The notes: generated by a model from the letters alone, not told the origin. Numbered from the stretch's first letter, positions 36,452 to 45,368 are shown. The stretch: 64,000 nucleotides of DNA from Pseudomonadota bacterium (GCA_027620495.1 JAQCEA010000001.1:62001-126000), one strand, 5' to 3'. Program-made: numbers and translations.

Positions 36452-37357
36452 TCACGAATTGCGTGTAATAGCGAATGTCGCGAGATTTTGCATATATTCA
36501 GCCAAATTTTTCCATGGCGCAAGTTCTGCGTTGGCATCTGCAATCATTCGCTGTGCCACTTGCCTTGCCTCATCCACCCCCATCAGCGCTACAAATCCAG
36601 CTTTTCCCCGATCTGCATCTTGGCCTGATGGCTTGCCCATGACACTGGCATCACCCGCATAATCAAGAAGATCATCGGCTATCTGAAAGGCCAGCCCTAG
36701 ATGCTGGGCAAACGCCGTTTGTGCGGCAAGCAATTTGGCAGACGCGCCGCCCACGATGCCGCCACAAACCACCGCACAAGACAGTAGCGCACCGGTTTTC
36801 ATCATTTGCATCTGCTGGGTTTCGGCAAGGTTAAATGGCCTGTTTTCTGCCTGCAAATCTAGCATTTGACCGCCAGCCATACCCTGCAGGCCTGCCGCTT
36901 TGGCAAGGGTGGTAACAAGCTGGATTCGTATTGCCGCGTCACGATGTGTCCGTGGATCAGCCAAAATTTCAAAGGCCATTGTCTGCAACGCATCGCCTGC
37001 CAGTATTGCCGTTGCCTCGTCAAATTCTATATGACAGCTTGGTTTTCCCCGTCTGGTGGTGGCATCATCCATAGCTGGCAAATCATCATGCACCAGCGAA
37101 TAGGCGTGCAAAAATTCAATCGCCGCCGCGGTGCGCAACATTGCCTCTGTCGGGGCGGCGTCATGACGCGCGCCGCTGGCCATACGCGCGGCGCCAAATA
37201 CCAACGCCGCCCGCATGCGCTTGCCACCATTCAAAACACCATAGGCCATGGCGTTTCGAAGTTGCGTGGCAGGCCCGTCTTCACGGTCTAGCAGCGTTTT
37301 CATATATGTTTCACAGGCAGACGCATCGTCACCAAGCTGGACTAGAAACCCATCCAT
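36452..37357 (-). CDS. ispA: Polyprenyl (farnesyl/geranyl) diphosphate synthase
   Basis: Short-chain trans-prenyltransferase extending DMAPP with IPP, cytosolic. 301 residues, the size of IspA. Both Asp-rich motifs are present: DDLPAMDDATTRRGKP (first) and IADDLLDYAGD (second), plus NGGKRMRAALV near residue 50. It sits 8 bp after xseB and 119 bp before dxs on the same strand, the standard order. The chain-length determining residues before the first motif (FLHAYSLVH) suggest a C15 product, but this is not certain. Confidence 0.94.
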   Translation of the reverse strand: MDGFLVQLGDDASACETYMKTLLDREDGPATQLRNAMAYGVLNGGKRMRAALVFGAARMASGARHDAAPTEAMLRTAAAIEFLHAYSLVHDDLPAMDDATTRRGKPSCHIEFDEATAILAGDALQTMAFEILADPRTHRDAAIRIQLVTTLAKAAGLQGMAGGQMLDLQAENRPFNLAETQQMQMMKTGALLSCAVVCGGIVGGASAKLLAAQTAFAQHLGLAFQIADDLLDYAGDASVMGKPSGQDADRGKAGFVALMGVDEARQVAQRMIADANAELAPWKNLAEYMQNLATFAITRNS

Positions 37358-37365
37358 CGTTTTTG

Positions 37366-37632
37366 TCAGGTTTCGTCAGCATCAAATGCAGATGCATCAC
37401 GCGGCGGACCACCAGCTTCAGGAATTTTTATTTTCTCAACCTTCATGCGCGCCTCTTCAAGGCAGGCCTGACACAGGGTCTTTAATTCAGTGCCACGTTC
37501 AAAAGCACTAATGGCGGCATCAAGCGAGACTTCACCGCGTTCCAGCGAGGCGACAATCCCCTCAAGTTCCGTTAACGCATCCTCAAAACTCAGCGTTGCT
37601 GTTTTTGTGTTCTGATCTGTTCCGTCGTTCAT
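37366..37632 (-). CDS. xseB: Exodeoxyribonuclease VII small subunit
   Basis: Small subunit of exonuclease VII, which degrades single-stranded DNA with XseA. ATG 37632 is used; TTG 37641 would add three residues. LSFEDALTELEGIVASLERGEVSLDAAISAFERG is the family core, followed by LKTLCQACLEEARMKVEKI. 88 residues, normal. It is the first gene of the xseB-ispA-dxs-tlyA operon. xseA is not in the window. Confidence 0.95.
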   Translation of the reverse strand: MNDGTDQNTKTATLSFEDALTELEGIVASLERGEVSLDAAISAFERGTELKTLCQACLEEARMKVEKIKIPEAGGPPRDASAFDADET

Positions 37633-37643
37633 ACTGCCCAAAG

Positions 37644-37661
37644 CCTATCTGTTGAGATAGG
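37644..37661 (-). terminator. Hairpin between xre gene and xseB
   Basis: Perfect 7-bp inverted repeat CCTATCT-GTTG-AGATAGG, 7 bp after the end of the upstream XRE-type gene and 12 bp before xseB. On the minus strand it is followed by CTTTGGG, not a U-tract, so it could be a weak terminator, an mRNA end-stabiliser or a structure covering the xseB leader. Confidence 0.4.
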
Positions 37662-37668
37662 CCCTAGG

Positions 37669-38136
37669 TTATTCGTCCGACAGCGTGGTTGCAATGGATT
37701 TCACCATTTCTGAAATACGTTTTCGAACGATTGGTTTTTCAATTGTGTAGTAGGTACGAACCAATTCCAATGTTTCACGCCGCGCCATCGGATCACGCAA
37801 TTGATCGCCATGGCCATCAAGCGATTCACCACTGCGGCCAACACGGCGCGGTGAACTTTCCATTGTATCTTGCGACATATCATCAAAAAAATAACTTATT
37901 GGCACATCTAAAATCTGGCTAATATCCCAGAGACGTGAAGCGCTGATTCGATTCGCGCCGCGTTCATATTTTTGCACTTGCTGAAAGGTAATATTTAATT
38001 CTGTACCAAGCTGTTCTTGGCTCATGCCAAGTAATGTTCGCCGCAAACGCACTCTTTTCCCAACATGCATATCAATTGCGTTGTTGTTGGTAATCCTGAA
38101 ATTGCGTTCAATGCTGCCTTCAGTTGAAATTACCAT
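37669..38136 (-). CDS. XRE-family transcriptional regulator
   Basis: Cytosolic DNA-binding regulator with an N-terminal helix-turn-helix of the Cro/CI type: VGKRVRLRRTLLGMSQEQLGTELNITFQQVQKYERGANRISASRLWDISQILDVPISYFF, about residues 25-84. The C-terminal part, after a polar linker, contains ETLELVRTYYTIEKPIVRKRISEMVKSIA, a helical segment typical of a conserved alphaproteobacterial group that includes PraR-like regulators. 155 residues. ATG 38136 has AGAGGA seven bases upstream. Its target genes are unknown. It lies upstream of xseB, separated by a hairpin. Confidence 0.9.
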   Translation of the reverse strand: MVISTEGSIERNFRITNNNAIDMHVGKRVRLRRTLLGMSQEQLGTELNITFQQVQKYERGANRISASRLWDISQILDVPISYFFDDMSQDTMESSPRRVGRSGESLDGHGDQLRDPMARRETLELVRTYYTIEKPIVRKRISEMVKSIATTLSDE

Positions 38137-38260
38137 TTAGACCATTCCTCTAACCGAATTGCATAATAAAAGGTTATCTGCAGGAACAATATCGCCCCCG
38201 CCTGAATAGGCAGTGTACACCGCTTTAATAAAATCCAGACAATCCAGATGATACAGATGG

Positions 38261-39202
38261 TTAGATTGAATCGAGCGCCGCCAGCAACGCATGCGCGATA
38301 CCACGCTCAAAGGTCGAGTGTCCCGCTTCATCAATCATTTGAAGCTGGGCGTTCTTGCCCCATGCTAAGGCCAGTTTTTGTGCGGTAAATGGGGGGCAAA
38401 TCACATCATGGCGCCCTTGAATGATATGCGCCGACAAATGCTTGATCCGGTCAATATTTGACAGGATATGCGAATCTGGCATGAAACAATTATGCCGAAA
38501 ATAATGCGCCTCAATCCGCGCCATGCTCAGCGCCGCAGCCCCACTCATATGACGGCTTCCCGCGCGCAATGTTGAACAGGATGTTTCGTAGGATGCCCAG
38601 CGATCGGCGGCTGGTTGATAGATCGCCGGGTTGCTGCTGGTCAAACGCTGATAATAAGCATGCAATAAATCGTCACGTTCATCTTCAGGAATATGCGATA
38701 GAAATCGGTCATAGGCCTCTGGAAAAAACCGGCCCATGTCATGCAGAAACCACGATACCTCGTCTGCCGTGCCTAAAAAAATACCGCGCAAAATCAGGCT
38801 TTCCACATGCTCTGGATAGGCGATCGCATAGGCCAACGCTAGGGTACTGCCCCATGACCCACCAAATAAAATAAATTTTTCGATGCCAAGATGCTGTCGC
38901 AAGGCCTCTATGTCGCCGATCAACAATTCTGTGGTGTTCGACTCGATCGCGGCAAATGGGCGCGATTGACCAGAACCACGCTGATCAAATAGAACACAGC
39001 GAAACCGGTCTGGATTAAAAAGGCGGCGGTGCGATGGGGCAATGCCAGCACCAGGACCGCCATGCAAAAACAAAATTGGCCGCCCTGTCTGCTTCCCGCA
39101 TTCTTCAAAATACAAATCATGCCCATCACGCGACAGACGTCCGGTGTGAAACGGCAACGCCGCCGGAAACAAATCATGCTCTTGAATAAATGCATTCATC
39201 AT
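38261..39202 (-). CDS. pip: Proline iminopeptidase
   Basis: Alpha/beta hydrolase that removes N-terminal proline from peptides (peptidase family S33), cytosolic. 313 residues, as usual. Oxyanion/cap segments LFLHGGPGAG and FDQRGSGQSRP; nucleophile Ser116 in GGSWGSTLALAYA; acid Asp in GRHDVICPP; catalytic His in AGHSTFE. ATG 39202 and 39199 are equivalent starts. It lies alone between carD and the XRE-type gene on the minus strand, with a 124-bp gap downstream. Confidence 0.94.
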   Translation of the reverse strand: MMNAFIQEHDLFPAALPFHTGRLSRDGHDLYFEECGKQTGRPILFLHGGPGAGIAPSHRRLFNPDRFRCVLFDQRGSGQSRPFAAIESNTTELLIGDIEALRQHLGIEKFILFGGSWGSTLALAYAIAYPEHVESLILRGIFLGTADEVSWFLHDMGRFFPEAYDRFLSHIPEDERDDLLHAYYQRLTSSNPAIYQPAADRWASYETSCSTLRAGSRHMSGAAALSMARIEAHYFRHNCFMPDSHILSNIDRIKHLSAHIIQGRHDVICPPFTAQKLALAWGKNAQLQMIDEAGHSTFERGIAHALLAALDSI

Positions 39203-39304
39203 GCGCGTATGATCTCAAAGCCCAATCTTGCATCAGTATATTTATCTGGGATACAGCACCAATGCCAACCAAAAGGCGCCGTGCCACATCGAGTCTAAAT
39301 GCGA

Positions 39305-39327
39305 AACGGGCAGCCATGCCGCCCGTT
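39305..39327 (-). terminator. Possible terminator after carD
   Basis: Inverted repeat AACGGGC-9nt-GCCCGTT, about 40 bp after the carD stop on the minus strand, followed by TCGCATTTAG with only a short T-run. A weak intrinsic terminator. Confidence 0.4.
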
Positions 39328-39365
39328 AAACAGTGTCAGTGTGCCAACGGCAACCGGATGGGCGG

Positions 39366-39869
39366 TTAGGCAGCGTCCATCAAATCTTCAAGACGAAGCG
39401 CTGCTAAATCCTGATCAATTTTTTCGATTGCGGCAAATTCACGGGCCAGCCGTTCCAGTGCTGCCTGATACATCTGACGCTCTGAATAAGATTGTTCAGA
39501 CTGGTTTTCCCGGCGGTGCAAATCCCGCACGACCTCGGCGATTGATACCGGATCACCAGATTTGATCTTGGTTTCATATTCCTGTGCCCGGCGAGACCAC
39601 ATGGTACGCCGCACTTTGGCTTTGCCTTGCAATGTGGTGATGGCCTGTTCCATCTGGCGTTTTGAACTCAATGTGCGCAGCCCCAAACTCTTGGCTTTTT
39701 CCATGGGTACGCGCAATGTCATCCGATCCTGTTCAAACCGTACAACCAGCATTTCCAGCGTTGTACCGGCAACTTCACGTTCTTCCGTGCCTAAAATCCG
39801 TCCGACCCCATGGGTTGGATAAACAACAAAGTCACCTTCTTCGAATGCGGTTTCACTTTTTCGTGCCAT
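39366..39869 (-). CDS. CarD family RNA-polymerase-binding regulator
   Basis: CarD/CdnL-type transcription factor that binds the RNA polymerase beta subunit and stabilises open promoter complexes, notably at rRNA promoters. Start at ATG 39869 (MARKSETAFEEGDFVVYPTHGVG) with AAGGAAA upstream; the ORF continues to 39902 without merit. N-terminal Tudor-like RNAP-interaction domain (FVVYPTHGVGRILG, then RVPMEKAKSLGLRTL), C-terminal helical DNA-binding domain (RRTMWSRRAQEYETKIKSGD, VVRDLHRRENQSEQSYSERQMY). 167 residues, normal for alphaproteobacteria. Confidence 0.94.
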   Translation of the reverse strand: MARKSETAFEEGDFVVYPTHGVGRILGTEEREVAGTTLEMLVVRFEQDRMTLRVPMEKAKSLGLRTLSSKRQMEQAITTLQGKAKVRRTMWSRRAQEYETKIKSGDPVSIAEVVRDLHRRENQSEQSYSERQMYQAALERLAREFAAIEKIDQDLAALRLEDLMDAA

Positions 39870-40126
39870 TATATTTTCCTTACTGCTTCTAGTCGGCCAC
39901 ATATCACCAACAAATCTACATCAAAAATGGGCCAGCCCACCGCGCACAAGCGGCGTTTTTCAATGCGATCAAAGCCAAAAAAGCCTAGACCAAACGCAAC
40001 AGCTGAGTTTGGCAGGTAAAGTGTCCAGACAATCTATCTTGCACCACGAATGACTATAGCTGATTTTATGGCAAAAAACAATCGGCTAGCAATTGATGGT
40101 TATTGCACGACAAACCGTATGGCGCG

Positions 40127-40465
40127 CTAGGCACCAGCACCGGGCGCTTTGGAGAAATATTTTTCATATTTTCCAGTCTCGTCCCGCATTTTGTCAGCCT
40201 CTGGCATGGCATCAATTTTCTGCCCTATATTCGGCCAGATTTCAGACATTTCGCGGTTCAATTCCAACCATTTTTCGGCACCAGGTTCAGAGTCGGGCAA
40301 AATGGCCTCTGGCGGGCATTCTGGTTCACACACGCCGCAGTCGATACATTCATCAGGGTGAATGACCAGCATATTTTCCCCCTCATAAAAACAATCAACC
40401 GGGCAGACTTCAACGCAATCAGTATATTTGCAATTGATGCAGTTATCATTGACGATATAGGTCAT
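40127..40465 (-). CDS. fdxA: 7Fe ferredoxin FdxA
   Basis: Soluble electron carrier with one 3Fe-4S and one 4Fe-4S cluster. Start at ATG 40465 ([24 protein letters not shown]) preceded by GAGGAGAT; the open frame extends 52 codons further upstream with no similarity. Cluster ligands: [14 protein letters not shown], and [15 protein letters not shown]. 112 residues, the standard alphaproteobacterial size, with the conserved [15 protein letters not shown] tail. Downstream of the TerB-like gene on the same strand (97 bp). It could be an electron donor to reductive processes such as corrinoid reactivation, but no direct link is visible. Confidence 0.95.
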   Translation of the reverse strand: MTYIVNDNCINCKYTDCVEVCPVDCFYEGENMLVIHPDECIDCGVCEPECPPEAILPDSEPGAEKWLELNREMSEIWPNIGQKIDAMPEADKMRDETGKYEKYFSKAPGAGA

Positions 40466-40562
40466 GTGCGTTCCGATCTCCTCATTCTGGCTGAACCCAT
40501 CGGTTGGTATGATTTCATCTGGCGCGGGCCGCGCGCCCCTTTGTGTATCGCAGAAACAGCTA

Positions 40563-41024
40563 TCAGGCAAGACCGAGGCGCTGGCGTGCGCGCTGTGCCG
40601 CCAGACCAGATTCGACATCATCGAAAAACAATAAACCAGCCAGACGGCGCATCAATTGCGACTCATGCACATCAAGGTTCCCGTCCGCCAGCACCACCAT
40701 CCACACCATTTCCAGAATAACCGAACGGTCTGCGGCATCGGTATCATTGCGGATATGCCGTGTCAGGCTGTGAATCTCGATACGGTCTTCATGTGACGCC
40801 ACTGATTCATCTAGCATGGCGTTGGCATCATCTGTCGATAGATCGAGCTGTGTCACAAGCATATGCTGTATATGCGCATATTCAATTTCGTCAATGTCAC
40901 CATCTGCCATGGCGGCTTCTACCAAAAGCGCGGCAACCGTGCGCGCAAGTTTGGTTTCATCTTCAGCAATCGCGGTATTTTGTGACGTAAAATCTTTCAT
41001 CCAGGTTGAAATCTGGGTCAGCAT
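40563..41024 (-). CDS. TerB-like (tellurite resistance B) domain protein
   Basis: All-helical protein with a TerB-like domain; despite the name, most members have no shown role in tellurite resistance. Acidic metal-binding type helices are visible: [24 protein letters not shown] and [27 protein letters not shown]. 153 residues from ATG 41024; GAGG lies 6 bases upstream, inside the end of the S4 gene (TTG 41036 is possible but worse). It directly follows the S4-domain gene with no gap and probably belongs to the helicase-S4-TerB unit. Confidence 0.85.
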   Translation of the reverse strand: MLTQISTWMKDFTSQNTAIAEDETKLARTVAALLVEAAMADGDIDEIEYAHIQHMLVTQLDLSTDDANAMLDESVASHEDRIEIHSLTRHIRNDTDAADRSVILEMVWMVVLADGNLDVHESQLMRRLAGLLFFDDVESGLAAQRARQRLGLA

Positions 41025-41025
41025 G

Positions 41026-41463
41026 TTAATCCTCAATATCTAATAATCCAGCCTTCAGTCGGTCGGTTTCACGGCGGTGCCGCTTCGTTGGGCGGCCATC
41101 ACCAGCTTGCCGGTTTTCAAAACTGGGCATTGATGACGGTTTTTTATTTTCGGTTGTCGCTACAATCGGCGCCAAATCATCAAAAAGCAAGGCGGCTTCT
41201 TGTGCCGGGCCACGCCTTGAACCCAGCGCCTTTATCCGCACAACGCGGATCTGCGACCCCTGACTGAACGTCAGCACCTGACCGCATTTGGCTTGTCTAT
41301 GCGGCTTTGACATCAGATCGCCATCAAGACGAAAGCGTCCATTTGATATGGCTTTGGATGCCAGCGTACGGGTCCTGAAAAACCGGGCGTACCAGAGCCA
41401 TTTATCTAGCCTTAGTCCCGTTTCATTCGCGTCATTGCCCGGCACCAGCATGCCCACCATCAT
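41026..41463 (-). CDS. S4-domain RNA-binding protein (HslR/Hsp15-like)
   Basis: Small RNA-binding protein of the Hsp15/HslR type, whose E. coli member binds free 50S subunits carrying nascent chains. S4 domain at about residues 17-65: LRLDKWLWYARFFRTRTLASKAISNGRFRLDG. The C-terminal half is basic and low in complexity (RPTKRHRRETDRLK), as in family members. 145 residues. Its start overlaps the stop of the helicase gene (ATGATG), and the TerB-like gene starts at its end: one translationally coupled unit with the SUV3-like helicase. Confidence 0.88.
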   Translation of the reverse strand: MMVGMLVPGNDANETGLRLDKWLWYARFFRTRTLASKAISNGRFRLDGDLMSKPHRQAKCGQVLTFSQGSQIRVVRIKALGSRRGPAQEAALLFDDLAPIVATTENKKPSSMPSFENRQAGDGRPTKRHRRETDRLKAGLLDIED

Positions 41464-44288
41464 TTTTTAAGTTTTAGCCCGGCCAATACGGCAAATGGGG
41501 AGTCTGGATTTGGCTTGGCGGCATGTTTGGACGATGCCTTATGCGTGCCGCGAGGCCCCGAAGATGCAGCTTTTGCTTTTGGACGGCGGTTAGCCTTAGC
41601 CCTAGCACGGCCATCAGTATCACCAGACCGAGGCGTTGTGTTTGCTTGGCGCTGGCTTTGCGCCACCCGCGGTTTTCTTTGCTTTTCAAAAATCTGAATG
41701 GCTGGCTTGGTAGGGTCTTCAGCCATCTCCTCGCCCACAACGCGGCACCCAAGATCAAGCAACATCAACCCCATGGCCTCTCGCGTTGCCCCAGCCAACG
41801 ATAGCATGTCTTCGGTAATTTTAAACTGACCTGCACGCGCGGCGGTGCGCACCAACATCGCCACCCGTTCAACCATATCCACCCGCATGACACGTTGACC
41901 CAAACGGCGATAGCCAATAGCAAGCCAGTATAAATCAGGCACATCCGCGATCGCATCAATGGCGACCCGGCCCGCTGGCGGCGGTGCGCTGTCAAAAAAC
42001 GCCTCTTCATGAAGCGACCATAAAAGGCCGCGCAAACTAATTTGCGCTGGTTTGAGCATTTCCGGCATATAGACCGTTTCAACGCCAAACCGCAGGCCCA
42101 AACGCGCCAAAATCGGCTTGTCTGCTTCATGCATATTGCGGGCAAGATGGGCGATATCTGATGTCGGCACTGAACCTAGACGTTCAAACACAATATAGGC
42201 AATGCCTTTGGCCGACCCGGTTAAGCTGGCTGGCACAATAGGCTGGTCCAGCGTAACCGCCGCTGTTTCTGCCGCCGCTTGGCTATCGCTTTTGCTTGTG
42301 CCATCATCCGCGGCGTCACCAGCTGGGTTTTTTCCCCCGGCATCTGATGTTTTGGCATCTATTGCCGGTGCTGGCATTGCTTGATCTGGCGTTGCTAAAA
42401 TTGTCAGCCGCCCCAAAACAGCTTTGATATGCGCGGTTAGAAAATGAACAAGCCGGGCTTGGATCCGCTGGGTCTGGTCAATCGACAACAAATCACTGCT
42501 GGTAAGGTCTGCCCGCGGCATATAGAGCGAGTCACCCTTTACAAGCTGTGCAACTGCGGCTTCGCGCCACCAGACACCCCCCTTTTCGTCAATTTGAAAA
42601 GCCGCGTCTGCGGAGGCGACAAATGCTTGGACGCGCCGTTCAATCTCATCAGGAAGACCGCGTCTTGCGGCGGCCAAAATGGTGGCTTTTTCTTCACCAT
42701 CTGCAAGCGTTGGATGAAAGACAAATCCGGTCAACTGACCGACCTCTTCACCTTCGACAAGGACGGTTCCATCATCTTTTACAGAAGCAATCAAATTTTT
42801 CGTTTCCTTGAGCTTTCGACTTAAATGCGCGGCACGTTTATCAACAAAGCGTTCCGATAATCTTTGATGCAGGCGATCGGACAATTTATCTTCAATAAAC
42901 CGTGCCCGAGTCTGCCATTCAACAGGCGTATCTGTCCAGTCAGAACGATTGGTGATATAGGTCCATGTGCGGATATAGGCAAGCCGGGTCATCAATGTGT
43001 CTAGATCGCCATCAACCCGATCAAGCTGTTGGATCGCGCGCGCCACCGTATCTTTAGCCAAAACACCATTTGAAACCAGCGCCATATAGACACCAGCAAG
43101 CAGATCATAATGGCTTTCATGTAAACTCTGCCGAAAATCGGGAATTGACGCCACGTCCCACAACAGCCTGACATCACCGGCCCCTTGCACCGCGGCGCGC
43201 ACCTCTTTGCGACCAGCAAGCGCAATCAACGCTTGATGGTCAAGCGCATCCCCCTTTCGAAACAGAAACGGCAAAGGTGGCGGCGCTTCTAGCGATTCAA
43301 TCAGCATATCAATCGAACCAAAATTCAGATCACGGTTGCGCCAATAAAATGACCGGAGCGGCGCAAACCGATGCTGTTCGATCGCCTCGATAACCTCTGG
43401 TTCCAATACCCGGCAGCCATCGGTTACACCAAAGGTACCGTCTTTGACATGGCGGCCAGCACGTCCGGCAATTTGCGCCATTTCTGCTGGCGATAATTCC
43501 CGCATATGACGGCCATCAAATTTAATATCTGCCGCCAGCGCGACATGGCCCAAATCCAAATTCAGCCCCATGCCAATCGCATCTGTCGCGATCAGAAAAT
43601 CAACATCGCCATTTTGATATAGATCAACCTGTGCGTTGCGGGTACGCGGGCTTAGCCGTCCCATTACCACGGCCGCACCACCGCGTTGCCGTCTGACAAA
43701 TTCGGCAATTTGGTAGACATCTGACGCGCTGAACGCCACCACCGCGCTGCGCCGCGGCAGTCTGGTTAATTTTTTTGGACCAGCATAAACAAGCTGTGAC
43801 ATGCGTTGCCGAAATTCAAACCGGGCATCAGGCAATAACGCTTTGAGAAGCGGCGCGGCAGTTTCGGCCCCCATCAACATGGTTTCAAACGCCCCACGCG
43901 CGTGCATAATCCGATTGGTAAAAATATGTCCGCGTTCGCGGTCACCAGCCAATTGGACTTCATCCACCGCAACAAAATCAAACCGGCGCCCGGCCAGATC
44001 ACTTGCCGCAAGCGGTTCAACTGGCATTGATTCAACCGTGCAGCATAAATAGCGGGCACTAGGGGGCAGAATTCGTTCTTCACCGGTGAGCAATCCCACC
44101 TTGTCGACCCCAAGACGGGCAACCAACCGATCATAATTTTCCCGCGCCAACAACCGCAGAGGAAAGCCGATCATACCGCTGGCATAGCCGGTCATCCGTT
44201 CAAGCGCCAAATGGGTCTTGCCCGTATTGGTCGGCCCCAAGACAAGCGTAAGATTTTGCGACAAGGCACGAGACATAACAGCAGGCAA
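41460..44288 (-). CDS. SUV3-like DExH RNA helicase
   Basis: Superfamily 2 helicase related to mitochondrial SUV3, which unwinds RNA for the mitochondrial degradosome; such genes are frequent in alphaproteobacteria. 942 residues. Motif I GPTNTGKTHLALERM at residues 18-32, motif II VDEVQLAGD, motif III-like region, motif V ATDAIGMGLNLDLGHV and motif VI EMAQIAGRAGRHVKDG. The SUV3 C-terminal region follows (APLRSFYWRNRDLNFGSIDMLIESL). The last 110 residues are lysine/arginine-rich and disordered-looking, probably for RNA binding. Coupled to the S4 gene. A role in RNA turnover is inferred from the family. Confidence 0.92.
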   Translation of the reverse strand: MPAVMSRALSQNLTLVLGPTNTGKTHLALERMTGYASGMIGFPLRLLARENYDRLVARLGVDKVGLLTGEERILPPSARYLCCTVESMPVEPLAASDLAGRRFDFVAVDEVQLAGDRERGHIFTNRIMHARGAFETMLMGAETAAPLLKALLPDARFEFRQRMSQLVYAGPKKLTRLPRRSAVVAFSASDVYQIAEFVRRQRGGAAVVMGRLSPRTRNAQVDLYQNGDVDFLIATDAIGMGLNLDLGHVALAADIKFDGRHMRELSPAEMAQIAGRAGRHVKDGTFGVTDGCRVLEPEVIEAIEQHRFAPLRSFYWRNRDLNFGSIDMLIESLEAPPPLPFLFRKGDALDHQALIALAGRKEVRAAVQGAGDVRLLWDVASIPDFRQSLHESHYDLLAGVYMALVSNGVLAKDTVARAIQQLDRVDGDLDTLMTRLAYIRTWTYITNRSDWTDTPVEWQTRARFIEDKLSDRLHQRLSERFVDKRAAHLSRKLKETKNLIASVKDDGTVLVEGEEVGQLTGFVFHPTLADGEEKATILAAARRGLPDEIERRVQAFVASADAAFQIDEKGGVWWREAAVAQLVKGDSLYMPRADLTSSDLLSIDQTQRIQARLVHFLTAHIKAVLGRLTILATPDQAMPAPAIDAKTSDAGGKNPAGDAADDGTSKSDSQAAAETAAVTLDQPIVPASLTGSAKGIAYIVFERLGSVPTSDIAHLARNMHEADKPILARLGLRFGVETVYMPEMLKPAQISLRGLLWSLHEEAFFDSAPPPAGRVAIDAIADVPDLYWLAIGYRRLGQRVMRVDMVERVAMLVRTAARAGQFKITEDMLSLAGATREAMGLMLLDLGCRVVGEEMAEDPTKPAIQIFEKQRKPRVAQSQRQANTTPRSGDTDGRARAKANRRPKAKAASSGPRGTHKASSKHAAKPNPDSPFAVLAGLKLKK

Positions 44289-44450
44289 CCAGCGAAGACA
44301 AAATGGCGCGAAAACGAGGCCACACTATAGGCGGGCTTAAGCGTGATCGTCCAGCGATAAACCACAGCTACCCCCTCGGCATCTACCAAAGCCGGACCTG
44401 TCCACCCGGCTCAGTCAAAGCCAAAAGATTTTTAAAAAACCCCAGTAAAT

Positions 44451-44466
44451 TTAACGAATATTTAAC
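44451..44466 (+). promoter_or_regulatory. CtrA-type box upstream of the DNA methyltransferase
   Basis: TTAA-CGAATAT-TTAAC, a perfect match to the alphaproteobacterial CtrA consensus TTAA-N7-TTAAC, ending 61 bp before ATG 44528 in a 239-bp gap between divergent genes. Functional binding by CtrA is inferred from the match only. Confidence 0.6.
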
Positions 44467-44527
44467 CCAGCCCAGGGCAGCGTGATGACAACATCACCAA
44501 ACACCCCACCACGATATCAAAACAGCA

Positions 44528-45358
44528 ATGGATTTGGACGCAATTTTCAGTCGGCTGAGGCCGACGGCGCAATTTGGCTACTACAAACAACGGCGGCGGC
44601 AACCGACGATCCAGAAAACCGGGGGATTATTCAAAGGCGATGCGCTCCAGGTGATGCGGCAATTCCCATCCGCACAATTTCGGGTCATTGTCACTTCACC
44701 GCCCTATAATTTGCGCAACAGCAGTGGTCATGGCTTGCGCGATGGCCGCGGCGGCAAATGGCACAATGCGTCGTTATTACAAGGTTACGATCAACATGCA
44801 GATTGCATGAGCCATGATGATTATGTGGCATGGCAACGCCTGTGCTTGGCTGAAATGATGCGTTTATTGCGGCAAGATGGCGCTATTTTTTACAACCATA
44901 AATGGCGTGTTCAAAATGGCTTGCTGCAAGACCGGCATGACATTGTATAGCCATTTCCAGTGCGGCAAATTATCATCTGGCGCCGGTCTGGCGGGATAAA
45001 TTTCAATGCTGGATATTTTTTACCAAATTACGAAGTCATCTATCTGATCACCAAACCAAAATTTAAACTGGCACCAAAGGCAAATGCACAAGGTTGTGTC
45101 TGGCGCATTAATCAAGAAGCTGACAACAGCCATCCAGCACCATTCCCGGTCGCGCTTGCCGAACGTTGCATCAGCGCCGTTGCCAAAGGGCTGGTGCTAG
45201 ACCCCTTTATCGGCAGTGGCACCACCGCTATTGCCGCAGAAAAACTGAAACGGCCATGGGTTGGCATCGAACAATCGGCAAATTATGTCAGTTTGGCGGC
45301 ACGGCGTATTGGCAAAATGCGTGACATTACTGACGATCCAATGACACCGCCGGCGTGA
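44528..45358 (+). pseudogene. DNA adenine/cytosine methyltransferase with in-frame amber stop
   Basis: Beta-class (N4/N6) site-specific DNA methyltransferase. One frame runs from ATG 44528 to TGA 45358 (276 codons) but is cut by TAG at 44948-44950 (codon 141). Both sides are well conserved: TSPPYNL (catalytic motif IV, residue about 56), GAIFYNHKWRVQNGLLQDRHDIV before the amber, then FPVRQIIIWRRSGGINFNAGYFLPNYEVIYLI, HPAPFPVALAERCI and the SAM-binding DPFIGSGTTAIAAEK (about residue 225). The frame does not shift: only one codon is a stop, where homologues tend to have a sense codon before Gly-Phe-Pro-Val. A nonsense mutation, a sequence error or readthrough are all possible. A GTG at 44960 could restart the second half. 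CtrA-type box upstream; target unknown. Confidence 0.85.
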
Positions 45359-45368
45359 CAATAAAATG

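Noticed and set aside
40466-40621. 52-codon N-terminal extension of fdxA
   Set aside because: FdxA proteins start with MTYIV; the ATG at 40465 has GAGGAGAT upstream.
44482-44709. 75-codon ORF upstream of and overlapping the methyltransferase
   Set aside because: Different frame from the conserved methyltransferase domain and no recognisable similarity.
44948-44950. TAG in the DNA methyltransferase as a pyrrolysine codon
   Set aside because: No known family of DNA methyltransferases uses pyrrolysine there and no pyl genes are visible; a nonsense mutation or sequence error is simpler.
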